A DNA stretch of 64,000 nt from Nitrososphaera sp. (lineage in GTDB: Archaea > Thermoproteota > Nitrososphaeria > Nitrososphaerales > Nitrososphaeraceae), in assembly GCA_029263715.1 (NCBI GenBank), contig JAJUFP010000005.1, forward strand, positions 142,494 to 206,493, given 5' to 3'. A program made the position numbers and the translations under genes. Each line of letters starts with the position of its first letter. Positions within the stretch are counted from its first letter, which is position 1. This document shows positions 16,230 through 25,204 of this stretch, one piece after another. The notes under the pieces are model-generated. The model saw only the letters and a list, made by a program, of their open reading frames with translations. It had not been told where the DNA came from and searched no databases.

Positions 16230-17462
16230 TTGGACAAGCCAGAAGAAAAGCTGTTGCATAAAACCGAGGACCACGCCAAGCAGGAGCAGCTGACAGAAAA
16301 GCGCATCGATTATCTGGGACATGAAGCCGTGCGCCTTCACAAAAAATACCGCGGCAAGATAGAGATAAGAAGCAAGTTTCCCATACGCTCAAGCCGGGAT
16401 ATCAGCCTTGCATACACCCCGGGAGTGGCCGAGGTCTGCAGGGCTATCGCCTCCGATAAAGGCAAAGCATACGAATACACTTCCAAGTGGAACAACGTTG
16501 CCATAGTAACCGACGGAACCAGGACGCTTGGCTTGGGCAGCATAGGCGCCGAAGCGGCGCTCCCAGTCATGGAAGGAAAGGCGCTGCTCTACAAACAGTT
16601 TGGCAATGTTGATGCTTTTCCCATCTGCCTGAGGACAACTGATTTTGAGGAGATAATAAGCACGGTCAAGAACATCTCTCCAGTATTTGGTGGAATAAAC
16701 ATCGAAGACATCGAGACGCCAAAAGCTCTAGAGATTGTGAAGAGACTTTCAGATGAGCTGGACGTCCCGGTTTTCCACGACGACCAGCACGGAACCGCGG
16801 TAGTCACGCTGGCTGCCCTCATCAACGCGCTGCGGCTGACCAACAGGAAATTAGGCCAGACGAGCGTATTGGTGGCCGGAGCAGGCTCCGCCGGCTACGG
16901 GATAGTCAAGATACTCAAGTTCATCGGCGTGCACGATATCACGGTGACCGACTCTCACGGCGTCATAACTAAAGACAGGGACCCGGCCACCATGAACAAG
17001 TACAAGTTCGAGCTTGCTGACATCACAAATCACAGTAATGCAACCACGCTTGCAGAAGCCATCAGGGGCAAGGACGTCTTTATCGGCGTCTCCGGTGTCA
17101 AAGACCTGCTCACGTCGGAAATGGTAAGAACCATGAACAAGAACTGCATAATATTCCCACTTACAAACCCGGACCCGGAGATACATCCGCGTCTTGCCGC
17201 CAAGGCCGGCGCCAAAGTAATAGCCACCGGCAGCTACAAGTTCGAGAACCGCGCGAACAACGCGCTGGTCTTCCCCTTCACCATGCGGGCCATACTTGAC
17301 AACAGGATACACAGGATAGACCAGCCCCTGCTTGTGGCAGTTGCCAACGCGCTTGCTGACCTGATACCAAGGGAAAAGCTCACACCATTTAACATACTTC
17401 CGGATGTCACTGACAGAAGGATTCAAGCCGCCGTCAACAGGGCAGTCCAGTCAGCCAGATGA
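16230..17462 (+). CDS. maeB: NAD(P)-dependent malic enzyme
   Basis: 410 residues, TTG start; nearby ATGs are out of frame. Decarboxylates malate to pyruvate and CO2 while reducing NAD(P). Motifs: LAYTPGVAEVC (catalytic Tyr region), VFHDDQHGTAVV (metal ligand region) and the Rossmann GAGSAGYGIVKIL. There is no C-terminal phosphotransacetylase domain, so this is the short form. It lies 29 nt after citrate synthase and is probably co-transcribed. The last 12 bases overlap the convergent hypothetical gene. Confidence 0.94.
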   Translation: MDKPEEKLLHKTEDHAKQEQLTEKRIDYLGHEAVRLHKKYRGKIEIRSKFPIRSSRDISLAYTPGVAEVCRAIASDKGKAYEYTSKWNNVAIVTDGTRTLGLGSIGAEAALPVMEGKALLYKQFGNVDAFPICLRTTDFEEIISTVKNISPVFGGINIEDIETPKALEIVKRLSDELDVPVFHDDQHGTAVVTLAALINALRLTNRKLGQTSVLVAGAGSAGYGIVKILKFIGVHDITVTDSHGVITKDRDPATMNKYKFELADITNHSNATTLAEAIRGKDVFIGVSGVKDLLTSEMVRTMNKNCIIFPLTNPDPEIHPRLAAKAGAKVIATGSYKFENRANNALVFPFTMRAILDNRIHRIDQPLLVAVANALADLIPREKLTPFNILPDVTDRRIQAAVNRAVQSAR

Positions 17463-17684
17463 TCGTTCAGACTGGGTTTTGTTTTTGTACCACATCTTTG
17501 CCCGAAGCTCAGCCTGATGTTTTCTGAGTATCATGAAGGTCATCTCGTAAAAGCTGATTCCTTTTTTTCTGGACTGCAGGTCTATCCATTTCAGGCCATC
17601 GACCAGCTCCGGATCCTTTCCCGCGTTTACCACGAGATCATCTACCATCTTCATAAATTGATCATCCACATGGTCCCATGGCAT
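17451..17684 (-). CDS. Small helical protein, unknown
   Basis: The track gives 126 residues, but the first 49 (GCYRFLMLFRNVP...) look non-coding. The ATG at 17684 gives 77 residues beginning MPWDHVDDQFMKMVDDLVVN. The protein is helical, charged and Trp-containing, with KGISFYEMTFMILRKHQAEL in the middle. It is not recognised; small helical proteins like this are frequent in the phylum. Its end overlaps the malic enzyme gene by 12 bp in convergent orientation. Confidence 0.6.
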   Translation of the reverse strand: MPWDHVDDQFMKMVDDLVVNAGKDPELVDGLKWIDLQSRKKGISFYEMTFMILRKHQAELRAKMWYKNKTQSERSSG

Positions 17685-17908
17685 GCGCTCAGCTAGCAAA
17701 AAAGCATTTTTAGGCCGCAATTCAAATCCTGTTGACCGGTTGTGTGCATTATTTTGACAAAACCAGATTATTGGAACATTTCTGAAAAGCATCAAAAACC
17801 TGTAGCAACCTGAACCGTTCTCTGTTTTCAAATACTTAAATATATCTTCACTTTGACCTTATTGACAAATGAATCAATCTGTTGTAAACGACTTGGAGGT
17901 TTTCTAGA

Positions 17909-18991
17909 TTGAGAACAAAGTTCGGATTTACACAAGGCCTCAACGTAGCTAGGCTTGGTCTTGACGAGACGCAGATCATTACTGCTTCTCAGATGGCAGA
18001 CAGACTTGACTACGACTCGGTCTGGGCCATGGACCATTCAAACGTTCCACAATGGAAGAACGCGGTGGTCAACGATGCATGGCTGCTTCTTGCGGCTATC
18101 GGCGCCGTCACCAAGAACGTGGAGCTTGGCACCTGCGTTACCGACGCGATAAGAAGACACCCATCGGCCATCGCACTTTCAACCATTACACTGGACAGGA
18201 TCACCAACGGTCGCGGCGTGTTGGGCATCGGGGCCGGCGAGGCTCAGAACGTTGTCGACTTTGGCATCGAGTTCAGCAAGCCCGTTACCAAGTTCAAGGA
18301 GCAGCTTGAAGTAATTGAAAAGCTGTTTGAATCCAGTCCTGACAATCGCGTGGACTATAACGGCGAGTACTACAAGCTTATCAATGCCTGCCTGCAGGCA
18401 AAGAGCATCAGAAAACCAAGGCCGCCGGTCTACATCGCGGCCGGTGCTCCAAAGACGCTGGAGCTGTGCGCAACCTACGGCGACGGCTGGATCCCGATTG
18501 GATACACGCCGGAGCTGTTCAAGCACCATGCCAACATAATAAGGGATCATGCCAAGAGATTGGGCAGGGACCTGACGGACTTTCAGTTTGCCAACGACGT
18601 TGATGTGTACTTCTCCGATGACGGCGAGGAAGCCTGGCAGAAGATGAAAAACGCAGTCAAGGTAAGCCTCTACAAGCCGGAGCTTCTCAAGGTACACAAC
18701 ATACAGCAGGACTCGGAGTTTGACTTCCGCAGATACTTTACAGAGTACGCCATGAACAAGCCGGAGCTGATGGAGCAGATGAAAAAGGCTGCACTCCAGA
18801 TACCTGACAGCGTTGCCAGAACAGCCATCGGTGTTGGAAGCCCTGATGACGTGATTGAAATGCTTGAGCGCTTCACCAAGGCAGGCACGAACCACTTCAT
18901 CATCCGGTTCTGGGGAGAGGGCTACTTCAAGAACATCGAGATGTTTGGAAAGAAGGTCATCCCCTACTTTAGGGATCAGGAAAGAAAGTAG
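17909..18991 (+). CDS. F420-dependent luciferase-fold oxidoreductase (Mer-like)
   Basis: 360 residues, TTG start. A GGAGGT ribosome-binding site 8 nt upstream decides the start, and a TATA-like CTTAAATATATC about 70 nt upstream predicts a ~40-nt leader, so this gene is not leaderless. The fold is the LLM family: KFGFTQGLNVARLGLDE, DSVWAMDHSNVP, ELGTCVTDAIRRHPSAIALS, RGVLGIGAGEAQN, and GDGWIPIGYTPE. Members use F420 (some FMN). The nearest well-known relative by pattern is methylene-tetrahydromethanopterin reductase, but the substrate is unproven. The stop abuts that of the convergent MBL gene. Confidence 0.82.
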   Translation: MRTKFGFTQGLNVARLGLDETQIITASQMADRLDYDSVWAMDHSNVPQWKNAVVNDAWLLLAAIGAVTKNVELGTCVTDAIRRHPSAIALSTITLDRITNGRGVLGIGAGEAQNVVDFGIEFSKPVTKFKEQLEVIEKLFESSPDNRVDYNGEYYKLINACLQAKSIRKPRPPVYIAAGAPKTLELCATYGDGWIPIGYTPELFKHHANIIRDHAKRLGRDLTDFQFANDVDVYFSDDGEEAWQKMKNAVKVSLYKPELLKVHNIQQDSEFDFRRYFTEYAMNKPELMEQMKKAALQIPDSVARTAIGVGSPDDVIEMLERFTKAGTNHFIIRFWGEGYFKNIEMFGKKVIPYFRDQERK

Positions 18992-20020
18992 CTACTGAAA
19001 GGAATCAAGGGACGGCACCCTTTCTTTACCTTTTTCACCGATGGGCTGCGCATCAAAGCCCATCTTTCTCAGCGACTGGGCAAATTCTGCTGCAAATCCG
19101 TGGAAGGTATAGACTTGATCAGGGTTACACTGCCTGACGGCCTGCACAAGCTCGTTGTAGTCGCAGTGGTCGCTCAGCGGCATGACGTAGTCAAGCCCCA
19201 TCATGAACCGGTATCCGCTGCCGGCGGCCCATCCAGAGAAGCCGATGGTGATAGCACCGTACTTTTCTTTCATCTTCTTTACAAAGGCGTTTCTGCCGTG
19301 CATCAGCGGGGCAACCATCACCCACGGCCTGTGTTTTGACAGCAGGCCGTCATTTTCTACCTGCGAGCATGATACAGAGTTTTTCAGGTCGATTCCCAAC
19401 TCTGAATGCAGCGTGTTCATGGCAGCCACCGAATCATGAACGTAAACAGGATCCCAGTGGCCAAAGAATTTGGTCAAAAGCTGGGCCTTTCCAAGGGCGT
19501 ATCCCATGAGAATGACTGGAACGCCCATGTTGTACATTTCGGAGATTATCTTGTTGGTCCTGTGCACCACGTCGTCAAGGGCCGGAAAGACGTATTCTGG
19601 TCTGCCAAAGGTGGACTCGATTATCAGGATAGACGCATGGGGTATCTTGGCAGGCCGCAAAAATGCACGCTGCCGCGTCGACAGGTCGCCGGTGTAATAG
19701 ACTTCATCGCCTATCAAAAGCCCGCGTGAGCCCAGAATATGGCCGGTGTCGACCAGTTCAAATCCATCCAAACGATCTGCTGCACCGGCAATTTCGTAAC
19801 CCCGCGCGCCGGCCAGAAGCGAGGTCTCTTTGGATGCAATGAGCCTTGATTTCGAATCCTTTCTGCTTTTGTGAAGGTGATCGACGTGGGCATGGGAGAT
19901 GAACGTGAAATCGGAATCAGAAGAACGTGACGGATCGAGTGCAATGACGCTCCCGTTCTTCTGGCGGACATTGATTCCCGATGGGCCCCGGTAGACGCTT
20001 GTTGGCACTTTAGCTGTCAA
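18992..20020 (-). CDS. Metallo-beta-lactamase-fold exonuclease-like protein
   Basis: 342 residues, TTG start. The metal motif is SHAHVDHLH; DTGHILGSRGLLIG and YTGDLS follow in normal MBL order, and MPLSDHCDYNELVQAV supplies a later His near the C-terminus. The pattern fits the COG1236-type RNA/DNA processing exonucleases, including the ligase-associated ones, more than a lactamase or hydrolase of small molecules. It should act as a two-zinc nuclease. The linker is shorter than a full beta-CASP domain. Its end abuts the F420-type gene and it diverges from purN. Confidence 0.78.
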   Translation of the reverse strand: MTAKVPTSVYRGPSGINVRQKNGSVIALDPSRSSDSDFTFISHAHVDHLHKSRKDSKSRLIASKETSLLAGARGYEIAGAADRLDGFELVDTGHILGSRGLLIGDEVYYTGDLSTRQRAFLRPAKIPHASILIIESTFGRPEYVFPALDDVVHRTNKIISEMYNMGVPVILMGYALGKAQLLTKFFGHWDPVYVHDSVAAMNTLHSELGIDLKNSVSCSQVENDGLLSKHRPWVMVAPLMHGRNAFVKKMKEKYGAITIGFSGWAAGSGYRFMMGLDYVMPLSDHCDYNELVQAVRQCNPDQVYTFHGFAAEFAQSLRKMGFDAQPIGEKGKERVPSLDSFQ

Positions 20021-20075
20021 GCAGAGAGGACAGTTAGTATTTTAACATTTAGCTAGAGATGTTTAAGAATGGGTT

Positions 20076-20711
20076 TTGTTTTCAGATAACACGCTTTTGA
20101 TCAACCTAGCCATTCTTATCTCCGGACGTGGAAGCAACATGGACGCCATTCTTGCTGCGATCAGGTCTGGCACCACTAAAAATGTCAGGCCCTGTGTGGT
20201 GATCTCAAACAACCCGGAAGCGGCGGGCTTGAAGACTGCTGCCAATTACGGCGTCGCCACAAGGGTTGTGCCGCCAAACGGCCTGAAGGGCTGGGATTAC
20301 GACAAAAAGATCGTCGCCGTGCTGCAGGAGTTTGATGTGACCCCGCAAAACGGCCTTGTGTGTCTTGCAGGCTTTATGCGGATAATAAGCACGGAATTTG
20401 TCAGGCAGTACCGGGGCAGGATCCTAAACATCCACCCTGCGCTGCTTCCGTCTTTTCCGGGACTTCATGCCCAGCGCCAGGCCGTGCAGTACGGCGTCAA
20501 GGTCTCTGGCTGCACAGTCCACTTTGTCGATGAGGGGGTGGACTCTGGCCCCATAATACTGCAAAAGACGGTTCCGGTTCTAGACAACGATACAGAAGAG
20601 AGCCTGTCGGCAAGGATTCTAGAGCAGGAGCATCTTGCCTATCCGGAGGCAGTAAGACTCTTTTCTGAAGGCCGCCTGCAGATTGAAGGAAGAAAGATCA
20701 TAGTCAGATGA
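20076..20711 (+). CDS. purN: Phosphoribosylglycinamide formyltransferase
   Basis: 211 residues in the track; TTG starts at 20076 and 20097 are both possible, the second giving MINLAILISGRGSNMDA, which fits the family better. Transfers formyl from N10-formyl-THF (or the archaeal equivalent) to GAR. Motifs: SGRGSNM, LAGFMRIIS, the catalytic NIHPALLPSFPGLHAQ (Asn-His) and GCTVHFVDEGVDSGPI with the catalytic Asp. It pairs functionally with purM and purB in this window. The stop abuts the convergent MFS gene. Confidence 0.95.
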   Translation: MFSDNTLLINLAILISGRGSNMDAILAAIRSGTTKNVRPCVVISNNPEAAGLKTAANYGVATRVVPPNGLKGWDYDKKIVAVLQEFDVTPQNGLVCLAGFMRIISTEFVRQYRGRILNIHPALLPSFPGLHAQRQAVQYGVKVSGCTVHFVDEGVDSGPIILQKTVPVLDNDTEESLSARILEQEHLAYPEAVRLFSEGRLQIEGRKIIVR

Positions 20712-21854
20712 TCACTTTTTGTTTCGGACCAGTATCGCGCCGGCAAGACCGGCACCTATAATAGAGAACGCCAGGTACGGGCTTGCAGGGCCAAACGCGT
20801 CTGAAGACAGCCCCACGGCAATGGGCCCGGCAGTCCAGCCGGCTCCAAACAGGGTTTCATAGATGCCTAACCTAGAGCCCATCCTTTCTGGAAGAACATT
20901 CCTTGTCACTAGACCAAACGTGACTGGGTAAAATATGCTGGTGCCAATCCCGATCAAGATGAGGGCTGCTGCAAACGACAGTATCGTGGCAGAGGCATAG
21001 GACAGAAACATGCCGGCAGCAGTTATTATGACTGCTGCCGCGAGTGCAGCGCTGCTGAATTTTGCTATCTTTTGTACGAAAAACAGTGTGCTAAAACGGG
21101 CAAGCCCGAACACAAAGAAGAGGATCTCGATGTTCTGGTCTGTTATCGACGCCGTCTTCATGTAAGCAGGGAATATGGCCAGCGTTACTCCAAACGTTAC
21201 GGCATAGTAGATTATTACCGCGCTGACTGTAGGCACGGCCGTGATCTCTTTTCTAACGTCCTGCAGCGTCAGCATGCGATGACGATGCTCCGTGACGGAG
21301 GGTTTGCCTGATTTCACCAGCAGGGCTGTGGGCACAAGCGCGGCGGCTATTGTTACTGAGGAAATCTGGAAAAGCGTGCGGTAGTCAAAGCTGTCCAGAA
21401 CCAGCTTTCCTATCAGCGGCCCGGTCATAAAGCCACCAACCCAGGCGGCGGTAAAGATGGCGATCCACTTGACCCGCTTTTCCGGCGACGAGTTGGTTGA
21501 CAGGATAACTTCTGAGGACGGCCAGTAAAGGGCATGGGCAACTCCTGCCAGCCCCCTAAACAGCATGGTTTGCGGGACAGAATCAACCATGGACAGCAGG
21601 AATATCGACAGGACGTTTAGCGATACCCCCGATGCCAGCAGGTATGCCTTGTTGATCCTGTCCAGCATCATGCCAACAAAGAACGGTGCAAACATGTACG
21701 GCAGGTAATTGACCATACCTATCAGGCCCACCTGGGAAAAGTCGGCGTCAAGATCTTCCTTGGCAAAAACCGGCACGATGGGCGAGTGCATTCCGTAGGT
21801 GATGCCGACTATAGCGGCACATACTGCCACCAGCGGAACTACACGGTTTTTCAT
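20712..21854 (-). CDS. Major facilitator superfamily transporter
   Basis: 380 residues, about 11-12 hydrophobic segments. The loop after helix 2 reads GMMLDRINKAYLL, a form of the MFS motif A, and MLFRGLAGVAHALYWPSS lies in helix 4-5. It resembles drug/sugar exporter-type MFS proteins; the substrate is unknown. The start lies 7 nt after the methyltransferase stop, so the two are co-transcribed. It may export a methylated or quinone-related product, but that is speculation. Confidence 0.85.
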   Translation of the reverse strand: MKNRVVPLVAVCAAIVGITYGMHSPIVPVFAKEDLDADFSQVGLIGMVNYLPYMFAPFFVGMMLDRINKAYLLASGVSLNVLSIFLLSMVDSVPQTMLFRGLAGVAHALYWPSSEVILSTNSSPEKRVKWIAIFTAAWVGGFMTGPLIGKLVLDSFDYRTLFQISSVTIAAALVPTALLVKSGKPSVTEHRHRMLTLQDVRKEITAVPTVSAVIIYYAVTFGVTLAIFPAYMKTASITDQNIEILFFVFGLARFSTLFFVQKIAKFSSAALAAAVIITAAGMFLSYASATILSFAAALILIGIGTSIFYPVTFGLVTRNVLPERMGSRLGIYETLFGAGWTAGPIAVGLSSDAFGPASPYLAFSIIGAGLAGAILVRNKK

Positions 21855-21861
21855 ATCACCA

Positions 21862-22563
21862 TCATTTGTAGGCGGCGATCATCACTGCGCCACCCAGCAT
21901 CCCCTTGTCCATTTGCACGGTTGAGAACTTGGTCTTTAGCATGGATTCCAGCTGGGAGTTCTGCGGCCAGCGCAAAAATGTCCCGTAAAGCGTTCTGAAC
22001 TTGAGGCCGGCCTTTCCTGCAGCCAGGTAGGCAGAGATGCCAAGAAAATACTTTAGGTATGCGGCGACCATGGACCGTATGACAGGATTGTCCGGCTTTC
22101 CCAAGTCCACTATTATCAACCTGCCCCCGGTTTTGAGGACCCGGTGCATCTCTGATATTGCCTGCGGCAGGTCGATGGCATCTCTGAGGGAGTAGCCGCA
22201 CATGACTGCATCAAAGGTATTATCCTGGAAGGGCATGTATTCAAAAACTCCTGAAGAAAGCGACCGGTTGACCTCTGGCCCAAAAAAATTTCTGACGTTG
22301 GCAAGCATCTCCGGGATCGGGTCGTACATCACCACCCGTGCGTCGCCGCCTGCCTCGGCCAGAGCGACTCGAGACATGTTCCCAAAACCGGAACCTGCAT
22401 CCAGCACAAGGTTTCCGGGTTTTACCCTGCCCCGGATGGCCCGTTGTCGGTACTCCTCGTCCTTGCCAAGGGAGATGACCCGGTTGACCCTGTCATATAC
22501 GGGGACTATGGTCCGCAGTACATCTATTACTTCGCCCCAGTAGCGCCGGCCAAGGCCAGACAA
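21862..22563 (-). CDS. UbiE/MenG-like SAM methyltransferase
   Basis: 233 residues, TTG start. The opening VPVYDRVNRVISLGKDEEYR matches the UbiE/COQ5/MenG N-terminus, and LDAGSGFGNMSRVAL is SAM motif I. YMPFQDNTFDAVMCGYSLRD and MHRVLKTGGRLIIVDLGKP follow as motifs II and III. The family C-methylates demethylmenaquinone or benzoquinone rings, and thaumarchaea contain menaquinones, so a quinone role is plausible. Followed 7 nt later by the MFS gene. Confidence 0.82.
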   Translation of the reverse strand: MSGLGRRYWGEVIDVLRTIVPVYDRVNRVISLGKDEEYRQRAIRGRVKPGNLVLDAGSGFGNMSRVALAEAGGDARVVMYDPIPEMLANVRNFFGPEVNRSLSSGVFEYMPFQDNTFDAVMCGYSLRDAIDLPQAISEMHRVLKTGGRLIIVDLGKPDNPVIRSMVAAYLKYFLGISAYLAAGKAGLKFRTLYGTFLRWPQNSQLESMLKTKFSTVQMDKGMLGGAVMIAAYK

Positions 22564-22637
22564 ATCGAAACAGACAGGGGCATGGCCATTATTGTATATA
22601 GCGGAAAAAATTTATCCAGCAAGGACGCGTCGGCGTT

Positions 22638-25181
22638 GTGGGAAACAATTTCCGCTGTCCGGTCTGCGCTGCGCCCCATTCTGTAACGGCAGACAGGATA
22701 TTTGACGGCCGGCTGAAATTCCAGTGTTCAAAGTGCGACATATGCACGATAACCCCGCCGGCGGGCAGCCTTGACGAGGCATATCTTGATTTTCTGGACC
22801 GCTGCGAGTCCGGCACGGCGGCCAAGGCCGGCGATCTGCGATGGCTCATGGAGCAGGAAAAGATAGTCAGGCCCAGGCACGAGATTGATGCCCTCATTTC
22901 TGCCAACAAAGTCTCCGATCCGCTTATCGAAGAGGTGTTGCACTCTGACCAGGATTACATTGTGGATTTCCGCATGCTGGAAGAGCCGCCACCTGAATAC
23001 GGTGATGCGGCTGACAAGCTCCCGGTCGACGAATCGGTAATACGCGTTATTGCAGAGAAGGGGATTGGACGGCTTTACAAGTTTCAGGAGCAGGCCGTCA
23101 AGAAGATACTGAACGGTGCAGATGTAGTTATAACCGCGCCCACCGCGTCAGGCAAGACCGAGGCCTTTTGCATCCCGATTGCACAAAAGATTGCAGAAGA
23201 GTCCCTGCACCATGCCGGGATCAGGGCCATCTTTGTATATCCGACCAAGTCCCTGGCCAAGGATCAGCTGCCAAAGATAATTGAACTGGCCAGCCCCCTT
23301 GGAGTCAGAGTCGCTGTCTTGGACGGCGACACGAAAGACAAAGACAGAAAGGCCATTCTGGAATCCCCGCCGGAAATAATCGTCACCAATTTCGATGTGC
23401 TGCACTACCACATGATGCACAGGACCAGCTTTTCACGCCTGCTCAGGTCAGCAAAATTCCTGGTGGTAGACGAAGCGCATGTGTATACGGGCGTATTTGG
23501 GGCAAACGTTTTTCACATAATTACAAGGCTTGAGCGGCTTGCCGGCAAAAGACTTCAGATCGTGGCAGCCTCAGCCACGCTTCCAAACGCCGGCGAGTTT
23601 TGCGAGACTCTTTTTGGCAGAAAGATGGATCTTGTCAGCGGCCGGGGAAGGAGAAGCAAGCTGGCCCTGTCCATCATCTTTCCATCGCTACGAGCGTCCA
23701 GATCCCTAGCCATCGATCTTGTCAAAAAATCCACAAAGAGGCAGCATAGAACTCTGGCGTTTAGCAGCTCGCACATCAGCTCCGAGCTTTTGGCCTTCTA
23801 CGCCGCAAGGCAGGGAGTCGGCATCCGGGTTCACAGGGCCGGCCTGACGGCGGCAGCAAGAAATGAAGTCGAGCAGATGTTCAAGACCGGCAGGCTTGCC
23901 GCCATCTCCTCAACGCCCACCCTCGAGCTTGGGGTAGACATAGGCGATGTTGATACGGTCGTGTCCGACACGGTGCCTGTAAACCGCCTTGTGCAGCGGA
24001 TAGGCCGTGCAGCTAGACGCGGCCAGCAAGGTTATGCCTTTTTGGTTCTTGGAAACGATCCCATAAGCCAATACTACAAGTCGCATCCAGAGGACTACCT
24101 TGCAGACCACGAATTTGCATATACGGACCCCACAAACCCAATAGTAAGGGAATACCAGGTTCTTGCCATGGCCTGCGACAGGCCCATTGCGATGGCAGAA
24201 TCCAAAGCCGTCTGGCCCACGCTGCAGGGGCTTGTTTTCAAAGGCCTGCTGACAGCTGTAGGCGGCAGGTTTGTCCCGGACTTTAAAAAGGCGGCGCAGA
24301 TCCTCGGCAGCTACAGCATCAGGGGGATCGGCCAGAGTGTTGACATCAAGCTGAATAACAGGATTGTCGGTGACAGGGCTCTGCCGCAAGCCCTTGAGGA
24401 GCTGCACAAAGACGCCGTCTACTTTCTTTCCGGCCGGCGTTACCGCGTAAAGGAGCTGTTCTTTGACCAAAAGTCTGGACGGCAGGCCTATGCAGAACTG
24501 GAGCAGATCCCCTCTGACTACCCGTACTACACAAAGGCTCTGACCGATGAATGGCCATCCGTGATCGAGACCCATGAGCGGAAGCGCGTCTTTGGCATCG
24601 AGGTTGCGTACTGCTTGCTAAAGATCCAGAAAAGGGTGCTTGGGTACGCCAACAGAGAGATAGGCCATGACGTGGCGCAGGGAAGAAAAGTCATGTTCGA
24701 AGTCCCACTTGAGTACGAGTTTACCACCAAGGGGTTTGTCTTCCGCGCGCCGCATCCGCAGGAAGCTGTTGCAGCAGCCGAGGACGGCGATTACGTGGCC
24801 ACAAGCGGATTTCATGCATCAGAACACGTCATAATAGAGGGCAGCGCCATGATAACCGGTGGTGCATCCCAGGATGTGGGCGGGATATCCCTTGGCTCTT
24901 CTGGCCTGATATTTGTCTATGACGGTAGCGCCGGCGGAAACGGTGCCAGCAGGATACTTTACGACCGGCTGGAGAAGGTGTTTGGCCGGTCGCTTAGAAT
25001 TCTGTCAGAATGTCCCTGCACAAGTGAGAGCGGCTGCCCCCGCTGCACGTACTCGTACAGGTGCGGCAACAACAACGAGTACCTGCACAAGGCTTCAGCC
25101 ATTGAGGTCATCAGAAGGATAATCGACGGCGAGCAAACGGCCGTAGGTGAGGACCTGCACGGCGATCGTGCCATCGTGTAG
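22638..25181 (+). CDS. DEAH-box helicase with C-terminal cysteine cluster (MrfA/YprA-like)
   Basis: 847 residues, GTG start. A Cys-rich N-terminus (CPVCAAPHSV...CSKCDIC) is unusual for the family. Then come motif I TAPTASGKTEAF (about 166-177), VDEAH, AASATLPN, SSTPTLELGVDIG and QRIGRAARRGQ. The C-terminus carries CPCTSESGCPRCTYSYRCGN, the four-Cys DUF1998/MrfA zinc site. MrfA/Hrq1-type helicases unwind DNA 3'-5' in repair. It is followed 23 nt later by topoisomerase IB in the same direction, suggesting shared DNA-maintenance function. Confidence 0.9.
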   Translation: MGNNFRCPVCAAPHSVTADRIFDGRLKFQCSKCDICTITPPAGSLDEAYLDFLDRCESGTAAKAGDLRWLMEQEKIVRPRHEIDALISANKVSDPLIEEVLHSDQDYIVDFRMLEEPPPEYGDAADKLPVDESVIRVIAEKGIGRLYKFQEQAVKKILNGADVVITAPTASGKTEAFCIPIAQKIAEESLHHAGIRAIFVYPTKSLAKDQLPKIIELASPLGVRVAVLDGDTKDKDRKAILESPPEIIVTNFDVLHYHMMHRTSFSRLLRSAKFLVVDEAHVYTGVFGANVFHIITRLERLAGKRLQIVAASATLPNAGEFCETLFGRKMDLVSGRGRRSKLALSIIFPSLRASRSLAIDLVKKSTKRQHRTLAFSSSHISSELLAFYAARQGVGIRVHRAGLTAAARNEVEQMFKTGRLAAISSTPTLELGVDIGDVDTVVSDTVPVNRLVQRIGRAARRGQQGYAFLVLGNDPISQYYKSHPEDYLADHEFAYTDPTNPIVREYQVLAMACDRPIAMAESKAVWPTLQGLVFKGLLTAVGGRFVPDFKKAAQILGSYSIRGIGQSVDIKLNNRIVGDRALPQALEELHKDAVYFLSGRRYRVKELFFDQKSGRQAYAELEQIPSDYPYYTKALTDEWPSVIETHERKRVFGIEVAYCLLKIQKRVLGYANREIGHDVAQGRKVMFEVPLEYEFTTKGFVFRAPHPQEAVAAAEDGDYVATSGFHASEHVIIEGSAMITGGASQDVGGISLGSSGLIFVYDGSAGGNGASRILYDRLEKVFGRSLRILSECPCTSESGCPRCTYSYRCGNNNEYLHKASAIEVIRRIIDGEQTAVGEDLHGDRAIV

Positions 25182-25204
25182 GCCCCGGGTAAGGTTTAAG
25201 AGTG

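Noticed and set aside
18179-18895. 238-residue minus-strand ORF
   Set aside because: Antisense to the F420-type oxidoreductase; a shadow caused by codon bias.
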